Assembly (NCBI RefSeq): GCF_011250565.1
Contig: NZ_JAANMS010000003.1
Coordinates: forward strand, 1 to 64,000
Source of the DNA: Nocardioides sp. IC4_145
GTDB lineage: Bacteria > Actinomycetota > Actinomycetes > Propionibacteriales > Nocardioidaceae
Direction of reading: 5' to 3'
Length of the DNA: 64,000 nt
A program made the translations under genes and the position numbers. Shown here in pieces: positions 1 to 7,311 of this stretch (positions are counted from its first letter, which is position 1; every line of letters starts with the position of its first letter). The notes beneath the pieces are model-generated. The model was not told the origin of the DNA, searched no databases, and saw nothing but the letters and a program-made list of their open reading frames with translations.

Positions 1-56
1 CCGGTCACCGGGGAGCTCGGGCCCAGCACGACCCACCACGCGAACCGAGGAGCAGC

Positions 57-1100
57 ATGATCCGCACGACCACCCCGACGACCCGCCGCCGTGGCTTCCG
101 CGCCGCCCTGGGCGCCACCCTCGCCGCCGGCCTCCTCGCGCTCTCCGCCTGCGGCGGCTCCGCGACCGGCAACGAGGGCGCGATCGGCGACGACGGCGAG
201 GTCGACCTCTCCCGGGTCACCCTCGTCGTCGGCGACCAGAAGGGCACCAGCGCCAAGGCCCTGCTGGGCGCGGCCGGGCTCGACGACACCGAGTACACGA
301 TCGAGTGGAAGGAGTTCACCTCCGGCCCGCCGATCCTCGAGGCGCTGAACTCCGACGCCATCCACGTCGGCATGGTCGGCAACACCCCGCCGATCTTCGC
401 CGCAGCCGCGGGCGGCACCTTCAAGATGGTCGCCACCGCCTCCTACACCGGCAAGGGCGACACGATCCTCGTCCCCCGGGGCTCGAAGGTGCAGAGCGTC
501 GCGGACCTCGAGGGCAAGAAGGTCGCCGTCGCCGAGGGCAGCTCGGCCAACTACAACCTGCTCGCCCAGCTCGAGGAGGCCGGCCTGACCTACGACGACA
601 TCGAGGTGCAGAACCTGCAGCCGGCCGACGCGCTCGCCGCGTTCGCCAACGGCCACGTCGACGCGTGGGCGGTGTGGGACCCCTACACCTCGCAGGCGGT
701 CGTCGACGAGGGCGCCCGCGTGCTCGTGGACGGCGACGGGCTGGTCAACGGGCTGAACTTCCAGGTCGCCTCCCAGGCGGCCCTCGACGACGAGGCCACC
801 ACCGCGGCGCTCGAGGACTACCTCACCCGGATCACGAAGGCGCAGATCTGGTCTGCGGAGCACCGTGAGGACTGGGCGAAGGTCTGGGCCGAGCAGACCG
901 GGCTCTCCGAGGAGGTCACGCTCGCCGCCGCGGCAAACCGGCCGGTCACCCCGCGCCCCATCGACGACGAGGTGATCGCCTCGGAGCAGGAGATGGCCGA
1001 CGCCTTCACCGCCAACGGGCTGATCCCCGAGGAGGTCGACGTGACCGGCTTCTTCAGCGACCAGTTCGCCGACGCCACGACCGGCGACGCCGTCCGGTGA
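57..1100 (+). CDS. ssuA: ABC transporter substrate-binding lipoprotein, aliphatic sulfonate type
   Basis: This is the extracytoplasmic binding component of an aliphatic sulfonate (SsuA/TauA-like) importer, anchored to the membrane as a lipoprotein. The N-terminus has an arginine cluster (RRRGF, residues 10-14), a hydrophobic stretch and a lipobox LSAC with Cys32. The mature part reads as a two-lobe periplasmic-binding fold (motifs GNTPPIFAAAAGG and DLEGKKVAVAEGSS). The 347-aa length is normal. GAGGAGC lies just before the ATG. Its stop overlaps the start of the SsuD gene (GTGA), which supports the sulfonate assignment. Permease and ATPase genes are not in the window and would have to lie upstream. 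The exact sulfonate substrate cannot be told. Confidence 0.85.
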   Translation: MIRTTTPTTRRRGFRAALGATLAAGLLALSACGGSATGNEGAIGDDGEVDLSRVTLVVGDQKGTSAKALLGAAGLDDTEYTIEWKEFTSGPPILEALNSDAIHVGMVGNTPPIFAAAAGGTFKMVATASYTGKGDTILVPRGSKVQSVADLEGKKVAVAEGSSANYNLLAQLEEAGLTYDDIEVQNLQPADALAAFANGHVDAWAVWDPYTSQAVVDEGARVLVDGDGLVNGLNFQVASQAALDDEATTAALEDYLTRITKAQIWSAEHREDWAKVWAEQTGLSEEVTLAAAANRPVTPRPIDDEVIASEQEMADAFTANGLIPEEVDVTGFFSDQFADATTGDAVR

Positions 1101-2284
1101 CCGCGCCGCTCACCCTGCACTGGTTCCTGCCGACCTCCGGCGACAGCCGGGGGTTGGTGGGGGCCGGGCAGGGCGTCCCGAAGAACGTCACCACCGGGCT
1201 GGCGGACACGCTGACCACCAGGCCGGGCGGATCCGTCCGCGAGCGCTTCCGCCCGCCCACCATCGACTACCTCGCCGACGTCGCCCGCACCGCCGAGCGG
1301 CTCGGCTTCACCGGGGTGCTCACCCCGACCGGCACCTTCTGCGAGGACGCCTGGCTGACCACGGCCGCGCTGGTCCGGGAGACCACGACGCTGAAGTTCC
1401 TCGTCGCCTTCCGCCCCGGCGTGGTCAACCCGGTCCTCGCCGCGCAGATGGCCGCGACCTACCAGCGCATCTCCGACGGACGGCTGATGCTGAACGTCGT
1501 CACCGGCGGCGAACCCGTCGAGCAGGCCCGCTTCGGCGACACCGCGCCCAAGGACGAGCGCTACGCCCGCACCGACGAGTTCCTCGAGGTCGTGCGCGGG
1601 ACCTGGCGCCGGGCGCCCTTCGACTTCGCGGGCACCTACTACCGGGCCGAGGGCGCGCTGGTCAGCGGCGGCATCGACCCGCTGCCCCCGATCTACTTCG
1701 GCGGCTCGTCCGCGGCGGCCGGTCCGGTGGCGGCGCGGCACAGCGACGTCTACCTGACCTGGGGCGAGCCGCCGGAGCAGGTGGCCGAGAAGGTCGCCTG
1801 GATCCGCGGGCTGGCCGCCGAGCAGGGCCGGACCATCCGGTTCGGGCTGAGGGTGCACACCCTCTCGCGGGACACCTCCGAGGAGGCGTGGCGGCACGCG
1901 CAGTGGCTGCTCGACGGCGTCGACCCCGCCACGGTCGAGGCCGCCCAGGCCGCGCAGGCCCGCAGCGAGTCGACCGGCCAGCAGCGGATGAACGCGCTGC
2001 GCCGGGCCGGCACGGCGTACTCCTCCGCGCGCGAGCTGGAGGTCTCCCCCGGCCTCTGGTCCGGCGTCGGGCTCGTGCGCGGTGGCGCCGGCACCTCGCT
2101 GGTCGGCAGCCACGAGGAGGTCGCCGACCTCGTCGAGGCCTACCACCGCGTGGGCATCGACGAGCTGGTGCTGTCCGGCTACCCGCACGTCGAGGAGGCG
2201 TCGTGGTTCGCCGAGGGCGTCATGCCGCACCTGCGGCGCCGGGGCCTCCTCGACGCGCCCCTCCCGGCGGCCGCCTCCGCCTGA
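1097..2284 (+). CDS. ssuD: FMNH2-dependent alkanesulfonate monooxygenase (LLM class)
   Basis: A bacterial-luciferase-family enzyme of about 395 aa that, in the SsuD family, cleaves alkanesulfonates to aldehyde and sulfite using reduced FMN for sulfur scavenging. Diagnostic segments are HWFLPTSGDSR at the N-terminus, LKFLVAFRPG, LMLNVVTGGEP and PIYFGGSSAAA. The GTG start overlaps the stop of the binding-protein gene by 4 nt, so the two are co-translated. No NAD(P)H:FMN reductase (SsuE) is adjacent within the window. A related LLM enzyme such as a dimethylsulfone monooxygenase (SfnG) is the main alternative, but the neighbour favours SsuD. Confidence 0.85.
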   Translation: MTAPLTLHWFLPTSGDSRGLVGAGQGVPKNVTTGLADTLTTRPGGSVRERFRPPTIDYLADVARTAERLGFTGVLTPTGTFCEDAWLTTAALVRETTTLKFLVAFRPGVVNPVLAAQMAATYQRISDGRLMLNVVTGGEPVEQARFGDTAPKDERYARTDEFLEVVRGTWRRAPFDFAGTYYRAEGALVSGGIDPLPPIYFGGSSAAAGPVAARHSDVYLTWGEPPEQVAEKVAWIRGLAAEQGRTIRFGLRVHTLSRDTSEEAWRHAQWLLDGVDPATVEAAQAAQARSESTGQQRMNALRRAGTAYSSARELEVSPGLWSGVGLVRGGAGTSLVGSHEEVADLVEAYHRVGIDELVLSGYPHVEEASWFAEGVMPHLRRRGLLDAPLPAAASA

Positions 2285-2313
2285 CCCGCCCGGCACCGTG
2301 GCAGGCTGGACCC

Positions 2314-2766
2314 GTGGACGACGCGACCTGGGCCGCCCTCGCACTCACCCTGACCGTGCTCGGGGCGGTGTGGACGTGGCACGCGTTCCGCAAGCGCGGC
2401 GTGGCGTCCGGCCTGCGCGGTGCGGGGCTCACCCTGCTGCCGGCGGCGGCGTACCTCACCGACACGCTGCGGATGTTCACCCGCATCGGAACCGCGGTCG
2501 GCGACTGGGTCACCGGCCTGGTGCTCAGCCCGTCGGTGTGGGTCGGGATCGTCCTGGCGGGCGTCGCCGTCGTGCTGCTGGTGGTCTCGGGCCTCGTGCG
2601 CGACCGCGAGCGGGCCCGTGCGGTCGGCGGCGCAGCGACCGCCGCGCCCGACAAGGCGGTACGCCGTGGCAAGGGGAAGGGCGAGCCGGCGATCGGCAGC
2701 GCCCAGGGCGGGGACGACGAGCTCGCCGACATCGAGGCGCTGCTGCGCAAGCGCGGCATCTCCTGA
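2314..2766 (+). CDS. small conserved membrane protein of unknown function
   Basis: The 150-residue protein has three hydrophobic segments, at about residues 5-22, 33-52 and 73-95, followed by a charged tail ending in DELADIEALLRKRGIS. I recall similar short C-termini in actinobacterial membrane proteins of unknown function, but cannot name a role. The GTG start was chosen because it lies 6 nt after CAGGCT (2302-2307), a leaderless-type -10 box like those before neighbouring genes. The reading frame is open further upstream inside ssuD, but that part is a shadow. It sits between ssuD and the deaminase gene, with no evident functional link to either. Confidence 0.7.
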   Translation: MDDATWAALALTLTVLGAVWTWHAFRKRGVASGLRGAGLTLLPAAAYLTDTLRMFTRIGTAVGDWVTGLVLSPSVWVGIVLAGVAVVLLVVSGLVRDRERARAVGGAATAAPDKAVRRGKGKGEPAIGSAQGGDDELADIEALLRKRGIS

Positions 2767-2809
2767 GCATCTCCTGACCCGGCCGCCCCGAGTCTCCTAG
2801 AGTCCTGGG

Positions 2810-4030
2810 GTGACCCACCTCGACGACGTCGCCCGCAACCGGCTCTGGGCCCGGCTGTCGGCCGCCGCCGCAGCCGCTCCGGGCGACCTGCCCACCCCGG
2901 TCGCCGTGGTCGACCTCGACGCCTTCGACGCCAACGCCGCCGACCTGGTGCGGCGCGCGGCCGGGAAGCCCGTGCGGGTGGCGTCGAAGTCGATCCGCGT
3001 CCCGGCGCTGCTGAGGCGCGCGCTGGCCACCCCCGGGTTCGCCGGCGTCCTCGGCTACACGCTGCGCGAGGCGCTCTGGCTGGAGGAGCAGGGCGTCACC
3101 GACGACGTGCTCGTGGCCTACCCGACGGTCGACCGGGCCGCGCTGGCGCGGCTCGTCGCCTCACCGTCGGCGGCCGCGCGCGTCACGATCATGGTCGACG
3201 ACGTCGCCCACCTCGACGTGGTCGACTCCGTCCGTTCGTCCTCGGCCGTGCCGGTGCGGGTCGCGCTGGAGGTCGACGCCGGCCTGCGGGTCCGCGGCCA
3301 GCACGTCGGACCCAAGCGCAGTCCGCTGCACGAGGCCGACCGGGTCGTGCGGCTGGCGCGCGAGGTGCTCGAGCGGCCGGGCTTCCGGCTCGTCGGCGTG
3401 ATGACCTACGAGGGCCAGGTCGCCGGCGTCCCCGACGCGGTGCCCACGCAGCGCGCCCGCTCCGCGGTCGTCCGCGGCCTCAAGACGGCGTCGCTGACCC
3501 AGCTGTTGGAGCGGCGTCGGGCGGTCGCGGACGCGCTGCGCCCCCTGGTCGACCTCGAGCTGTGGAACGGCGGCGGGTCGGGGTCGATCGAGACGACCGT
3601 CGCCGACCCCGTCGTCACCGAGGTCGCCGCCGGGTCGGGACTGCTGGTGCCGACGCTGTTCGACCACTACCGATCGTTCGACCCCCGCCCGGCCGCGTTC
3701 TTCGGCGTGCCCGTGGTCCGGCGGCCCTCCGCCGACATCGCGACCGTCCACGGCGGCGGGTTCGTCGCCTCGGGTGCGGCCGGCGCCGACCGGCTCCCCA
3801 CGCCGTGGGCGCCCGCCGGCCTCCGGTTGACCGGGCTCGAGGGCGCGGGCGAGGTGCAGACGCCGCTCACCGGCCCCGTCGCCGGACGCCTCGCGATCGG
3901 CGACCTGGTGTGGTTCCGGCACGCGAAGTCCGGCGAGCTCTTCGAGCACACCGACCGCGTGCACCTGCTCCGCGGCGAACGGTTCGTCGAGGAGGTCCCG
4001 ACCTACCGTGGGCACGGCCTCGTCTCCTGA
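2810..4030 (+). CDS. PLP-dependent amino acid deaminase/aldolase, alanine racemase-like barrel
   Basis: A 406-aa fold-type III PLP enzyme related to D-threonine aldolase and D-serine dehydratase-like proteins. The N-terminal strand PVAVVDLDAFDAN leads to RVASKSIRVP, where Lys60 is the likely PLP Schiff-base lysine. Later come LVGVMTYEGQVAG, LWNGGGSGSIE (phosphate-binding glycine-rich loop) and a C-terminal metal/PLP domain with TVHGGGFVASG. The substrate is not determinable from sequence. The GTG start is preceded by TAGAGT (2798-2803) at 6 nt, so it is probably leaderless. The downstream kinase gene overlaps its 3' end by 23 nt. Confidence 0.75.
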   Translation: MTHLDDVARNRLWARLSAAAAAAPGDLPTPVAVVDLDAFDANAADLVRRAAGKPVRVASKSIRVPALLRRALATPGFAGVLGYTLREALWLEEQGVTDDVLVAYPTVDRAALARLVASPSAAARVTIMVDDVAHLDVVDSVRSSSAVPVRVALEVDAGLRVRGQHVGPKRSPLHEADRVVRLAREVLERPGFRLVGVMTYEGQVAGVPDAVPTQRARSAVVRGLKTASLTQLLERRRAVADALRPLVDLELWNGGGSGSIETTVADPVVTEVAAGSGLLVPTLFDHYRSFDPRPAAFFGVPVVRRPSADIATVHGGGFVASGAAGADRLPTPWAPAGLRLTGLEGAGEVQTPLTGPVAGRLAIGDLVWFRHAKSGELFEHTDRVHLLRGERFVEEVPTYRGHGLVS

Positions 4031-4589
4031 CCCGGCCGCGGTCGCCCTCGATCTCGTCCGCTCCCGGCCGCCCACGCTCGGCTCCGGGCGGCTGGTCTGC
4101 GTCGACGGACCGGCCGGCTCGGGGAAGACCACGCTCGCCGGACGGATCGGCGCGCTGGCCGCCGCGCCCGTGCTGCACATGGACGACCTGTACGACGGCT
4201 GGGACGGCCTCCCCCGCGTCGGTGAGCAGCTCGACCGCCTGCTGCTGCCGCTGTCCCGCGGCGAGACCGGGACGTACCGGCGCTACGACTGGCACGCGGG
4301 GGCGTACGCCGAGACGGTCGCCGTGGCGCCCGCCCCGCTGCTCGTGCTCGAGGGCGTCGGCGCCGGCTTGGCGGCGTACTCCTCGCTGGTGGGGGTGCTC
4401 GTCTGGGTCGAGGCGCCGGCCGGCCTGCGGCTGGAGCGGGGCCTGGCCCGCGACGGCGCCGAGGCCGAGCCGCACTGGCGGCGCTGGACGGTCGCCGAGG
4501 CCGCGCACTTCGCCGCCGACCGCACGCCCGAGCGGGCCGACCTGCTCGTGGACGGGACCGGACAGCGTCCGCCCCTGCGCCTAGGGTGA
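4008..4589 (+). CDS. P-loop nucleoside/uridine-kinase-like ATPase
   Basis: A 193-aa cytoplasmic P-loop protein with Walker A GPAGSGKT (residues 34-41), a MDDLYDGWDG segment like the catalytic Asp region of uridine kinases, and a Walker B-like strand LLVLEGVGAG. It resembles the uridine-kinase-like ATPases of actinobacteria that lack an assigned substrate. The GTG start overlaps the preceding PLP-enzyme gene by 23 nt, so translational coupling is likely. A later start is unlikely because the P-loop strand LVCVDG needs the residues before it. Confidence 0.7.
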   Translation: MGTASSPDPAAVALDLVRSRPPTLGSGRLVCVDGPAGSGKTTLAGRIGALAAAPVLHMDDLYDGWDGLPRVGEQLDRLLLPLSRGETGTYRRYDWHAGAYAETVAVAPAPLLVLEGVGAGLAAYSSLVGVLVWVEAPAGLRLERGLARDGAEAEPHWRRWTVAEAAHFAADRTPERADLLVDGTGQRPPLRLG

Positions 4590-4593
4590 GCCG

Positions 4594-5511
4594 GTGCTAC
4601 CTCCGAGCGGCGAACAGTTCGAGATCGAGGGCGGCGGCTACCGCGCCGTCGTGACCGAGAGCGGTGCCGCGCTGCGGGCGCTGTCCTTCCGGGGGCGCGA
4701 CCTCGTCGACGGCTTCGGGGAGGACGAGATGTCCTCCGGCGGCCGTGGGCAGCTGCTGGTTCCGTGGCCGAACCGGGTCCGCGACGGGCAGTACACCTTC
4801 GAGGGTCGCGACCTCCAGCTCCCGCTGAGCGAGCCGTCGCGGCACAACTCCTCGCACGGGTTGGCCCGCTGGGTCGCGTGGAGCGTCGAGGAGCACACCG
4901 GGCACTCGGTGTCGCTGACCTACCGGCTGATGGCGCAGACCGGCTACCCGTGGACGCTGGACCTGCACGTCGCCTACGACCTCTCCGCGGACGGCCTCAC
5001 CGTCACCCAGACCGCGACGAACGACTCCGGCCGCCCGGCGCCGTACGCCTCGGGGGCGCACCCGTACCTCCGCGTCGGCGACGGCCCGGTCGACCGCTGG
5101 GAGCTCACGCTCCCCGCCGCCACCCGCCTGCTCGTCGACGACGAGCGGCTGCTGCCGGCGGGCCGGGAGGCGGTCGAGGGCACGCCGTACGACTTCCGCG
5201 TCGCCCGCCCCCTGCGCGACCTGGCGCTCAATCACTGCTTCACCGACCTCGAGCGCGACCCGGAGGGCAACACCACCGCGGTGCTGCGGGACCCCGCCAG
5301 CGGCGACGGCGTCACCCTCTGGGTCGACGGCCACCACCCCTGGCTGCTGCTCTACACCGCCGACGACGTCCCCGCGGCCGCCCGCCGCTCGCTCGCCGTC
5401 GAGCCCATGACCGCTCCCCCCGACGCCCTCCGCTCCGGCGAGGACCTCTTCACCCTCGCCCCCGACGAGACCGTCTCCGTCGTCTGGGGGATCCGCGCCC
5501 TCGAGGACTGA
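4594..5511 (+). CDS. aldose 1-epimerase family protein
   Basis: A 305-aa galactose-mutarotase-fold protein. The expected features are present: PWPNRVRDGQY near residue 57, a His in NSSHGLARW (His88), a second His in SGAHPYLR (His156) and a Glu in LAVEPMTAPP that corresponds to the catalytic base of the family. Such proteins interconvert sugar anomers or act on phosphosugars; the sugar is not known here. The GTG start is 6 nt downstream of TAGGGT (4582-4587), another leaderless-type arrangement. No sugar-catabolic genes lie next to it. A perfect hairpin follows its stop. Confidence 0.75.
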   Translation: MLPPSGEQFEIEGGGYRAVVTESGAALRALSFRGRDLVDGFGEDEMSSGGRGQLLVPWPNRVRDGQYTFEGRDLQLPLSEPSRHNSSHGLARWVAWSVEEHTGHSVSLTYRLMAQTGYPWTLDLHVAYDLSADGLTVTQTATNDSGRPAPYASGAHPYLRVGDGPVDRWELTLPAATRLLVDDERLLPAGREAVEGTPYDFRVARPLRDLALNHCFTDLERDPEGNTTAVLRDPASGDGVTLWVDGHHPWLLLYTADDVPAAARRSLAVEPMTAPPDALRSGEDLFTLAPDETVSVVWGIRALED

Positions 5512-5527
5512 CCCTGCCCGCTCAGTG

Positions 5528-5562
5528 GCCACTTCCGGTCCGGTAGGTCGACCGGAAGTGGC
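5528..5562. terminator. perfect 13-bp inverted repeat between convergent genes
   Basis: The arms GCCACTTCCGGTC (5528-5540) and GACCGGAAGTGGC (5550-5562) are exact complements around a 9-nt loop. They lie 17 bp after the epimerase stop and 72 bp beyond the 3' end of the convergent PH-domain gene, where a bidirectional terminator is expected. No U-tract follows, as is common in high-GC actinobacteria. It could equally be an intergenic repeat element. Confidence 0.5.
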
Positions 5563-5633
5563 GACTCGACTCGTCGTTTCCGTCGACTCGGCGGAGGACG
5601 GGGTGGGTGAAGCGCAGGAGCGCAGCGTGGGGG

Positions 5634-6098
5634 CTAGCGGGTGAGCTCGTCGGCCAGGCGGCGGACGTCGCGGACCGCCTGTCGGGAGCGCTCGCCGTCG
5701 GAGCCCTGGATGCCCATGGCGGCGACGGTGCGGCCGTCGGAGAGGTCGAGGGTGACCCAGGGGGCGCCGGGCGGGAGGTTGACCGAGATGACCTCGGCCC
5801 AGGCGAACTCCCGCTTGCGGTACCCGTTCACGACGGTCAGCCCGTCGCGGGTCGCGGTGACCCGCGACCGGGTGAGCGCGTGCAGCACGACGCCGCCGGC
5901 GATCACGAAGAAGAAGATCGTCCCGATCTGGAACGGGGTGAACTTCGCGCGCGTCTCGGCGCCGAGGGAGATCCAGGCCGTGGCGAGGATGACCAGCATC
6001 CCGATGCTCAGGACGGTCGCGACGATCCGGGGGCCGAGGGGACGCCAGGTCCGCGGCACGTCCAGGGGGCCGCGGCCGGCCTCAGAGCCGGCAGGCAT
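5634..6098 (-). CDS. PH-domain-like membrane protein downstream of hisG
   Basis: A 154-aa protein with two hydrophobic helices (about residues 24-45 and 55-73) followed by a bacterial PH-like domain: VTATRDGLTVVNGYRKREFAWAE, then VTLDLSDGRTVAAMG. The ATG start lies inside the 3' end of hisG (17-nt overlap), so it is the third gene of a hisE-hisG unit. Small PH-domain proteins at this place after hisG are common in actinobacteria; their role is unknown and no histidine-pathway activity is implied. Confidence 0.7.
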   Translation of the reverse strand: MPAGSEAGRGPLDVPRTWRPLGPRIVATVLSIGMLVILATAWISLGAETRAKFTPFQIGTIFFFVIAGGVVLHALTRSRVTATRDGLTVVNGYRKREFAWAEVISVNLPPGAPWVTLDLSDGRTVAAMGIQGSDGERSRQAVRDVRRLADELTR

Positions 6099-6933
6099 TG
6101 ATCTCGGTGAGCAGGATGCCGCGCGCGCCCAGCTCCCACAGCTCGTCCATCAACCGCTGCGCACCCTGGCTCGGGACCATCGCCCGCACCGCGACCCAGC
6201 CGTCCTTGTGGAGCGGGGAGACCGTGGGGCTCTCGATGCCGGGCGTCAGCGCGACCGCGGCGGAGACGTGCTGGCTCTCGATGTCGTAGTCCATCATCAC
6301 GTAGCTGCGGGCCACGAGGACGCCGTCGAGGCGCCGCTTGAACACCTCGAAGCCGGGTGGCGGGTCGCCGGTGGCGCGCTTGATGAGCACGGCCTCGGAG
6401 TCGAGGATGGTCTCGCCGAAGACCTCGAGCCCGGCCTGCCGCAGCGTGCTGCCGGTCTCCACCACGTCCGCGACGACGTCGGCGACGCCGAGCTGGATGC
6501 TCGTCTCGACCGCGCCGTCGAGCCGCACCACGGTGGCCTCGATGCCTCGCTCGGCGAGGAAGGCGCGGACGACCCCGACGTACGACGTCGCGATGCGCAG
6601 CCCCGCGAGCTGGGACAGGTCGGTGTAGCGCCCGGCGGGACCGGCGAACCGGAACCGGCTGCGGCCGAAGCCGAGCGGGCGGACCTCGTCGGCCTGCGCG
6701 CCGGAGTCGCGCAGGAGGTCGCGGCCGGTGATGCCGACGTCGAGCGTGCCCTCGCCGACGTACAGCGCGATGTCCCGCGGGCGCAGGTAGAAGAACTCGA
6801 CGCCGTTCTCGTCGTCGACGAGCGTCAGCTGCTTGCTGTCGTCGCGCTGCCGGTAGCCGGACTCGCGCAGGATCTCCGAGGCGGACGTGGAGAGCGACCC
6901 CTTGTTGGGGACGGCGACGCGGAGGAGGGACAT
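6082..6933 (-). CDS. hisG: ATP phosphoribosyltransferase, long form
   Basis: First enzyme of histidine biosynthesis, condensing ATP with PRPP. The 283-aa length is that of the long HisG form, which carries a C-terminal ACT-like domain for histidine feedback and does not need HisZ. Visible motifs are RVAVPNKGSLS at the N-terminus, GTLDVGITGRDLL, the PRPP loop DVVADVVETGSTLR, and the regulatory tail GIESPTVSPL and MDELWELGARGILLTEI. The ATG follows a GGAGGAG-rich stretch on the coding strand. hisE lies 16 nt upstream. Confidence 0.95.
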   Translation of the reverse strand: MSLLRVAVPNKGSLSTSASEILRESGYRQRDDSKQLTLVDDENGVEFFYLRPRDIALYVGEGTLDVGITGRDLLRDSGAQADEVRPLGFGRSRFRFAGPAGRYTDLSQLAGLRIATSYVGVVRAFLAERGIEATVVRLDGAVETSIQLGVADVVADVVETGSTLRQAGLEVFGETILDSEAVLIKRATGDPPPGFEVFKRRLDGVLVARSYVMMDYDIESQHVSAAVALTPGIESPTVSPLHKDGWVAVRAMVPSQGAQRLMDELWELGARGILLTEINACRL

Positions 6934-6949
6934 GGGGTCCTGTTCGGGT

Positions 6950-7213
6950 TCAGAGGTGGGCGTAGACGTCGTCGAGCTCGAGGCCGCTGGCGAGCATCAG
7001 GCACTGGGCGTGGTAGAGCAGCTGACTGATCTCCTCGGCCGCCCGGTCCTTGCCCTCGTGCTCGGCGGCCATCCAGGACTCGGCAGCCTCCTCGACCAGC
7101 TTCTTGCCGATGGCGTGGACGCCGGCGTCGAGCTGGGCCACCGTGCCCGAGCCCGCCGGACGCGTCCGGGCCTTCTCCTGCAGCTCGGCCCACAGCTCGT
7201 CGAACGTCTTCAC
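6950..7213 (-). CDS. hisE: phosphoribosyl-ATP pyrophosphatase
   Basis: Second step of histidine biosynthesis, removing pyrophosphate from phosphoribosyl-ATP. The 87-aa protein is a stand-alone HisE (not fused to HisI), an all-alpha MazG-like fold. The metal-binding acidic segments are [14 protein letters not shown] and [13 protein letters not shown]. It is the first gene of hisE-hisG-PH protein; its ATG is 98 bp from the divergent histidine kinase start, so both promoters share 7214-7311. Confidence 0.95.
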   Translation of the reverse strand: MKTFDELWAELQEKARTRPAGSGTVAQLDAGVHAIGKKLVEEAAESWMAAEHEGKDRAAEEISQLLYHAQCLMLASGLELDDVYAHL

Positions 7214-7298
7214 GGGTCACCAGCCTAGGTGACGGCGGTCCGTCGACGCCCCTCGGTGTCCCCCCGGGAGCGGCTCATGAGCCGCTCTGACCTGCTGA

Positions 7299-7311
7299 TA
7301 CCGTCCCGGGT
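7299..7311 (+). promoter_or_regulatory. leaderless-type -10 element of the histidine kinase operon
   Basis: TACCGT (7299-7304) lies 7 nt before the ATG at 7312. This fits the TANNNT box of actinobacterial leaderless genes, whose transcript begins at or beside the start codon. No Shine-Dalgarno sequence is seen. The element sits in the 98-bp gap divergent from hisE. Confidence 0.5.

Noticed and set aside
4597-5532. Long minus-strand open frame opposite the aldose-epimerase gene
   Set aside because: It mirrors the codon pattern of the plus-strand gene, has no recognisable motifs, and the plus frame has all family residues. It is a shadow of high-GC coding DNA.
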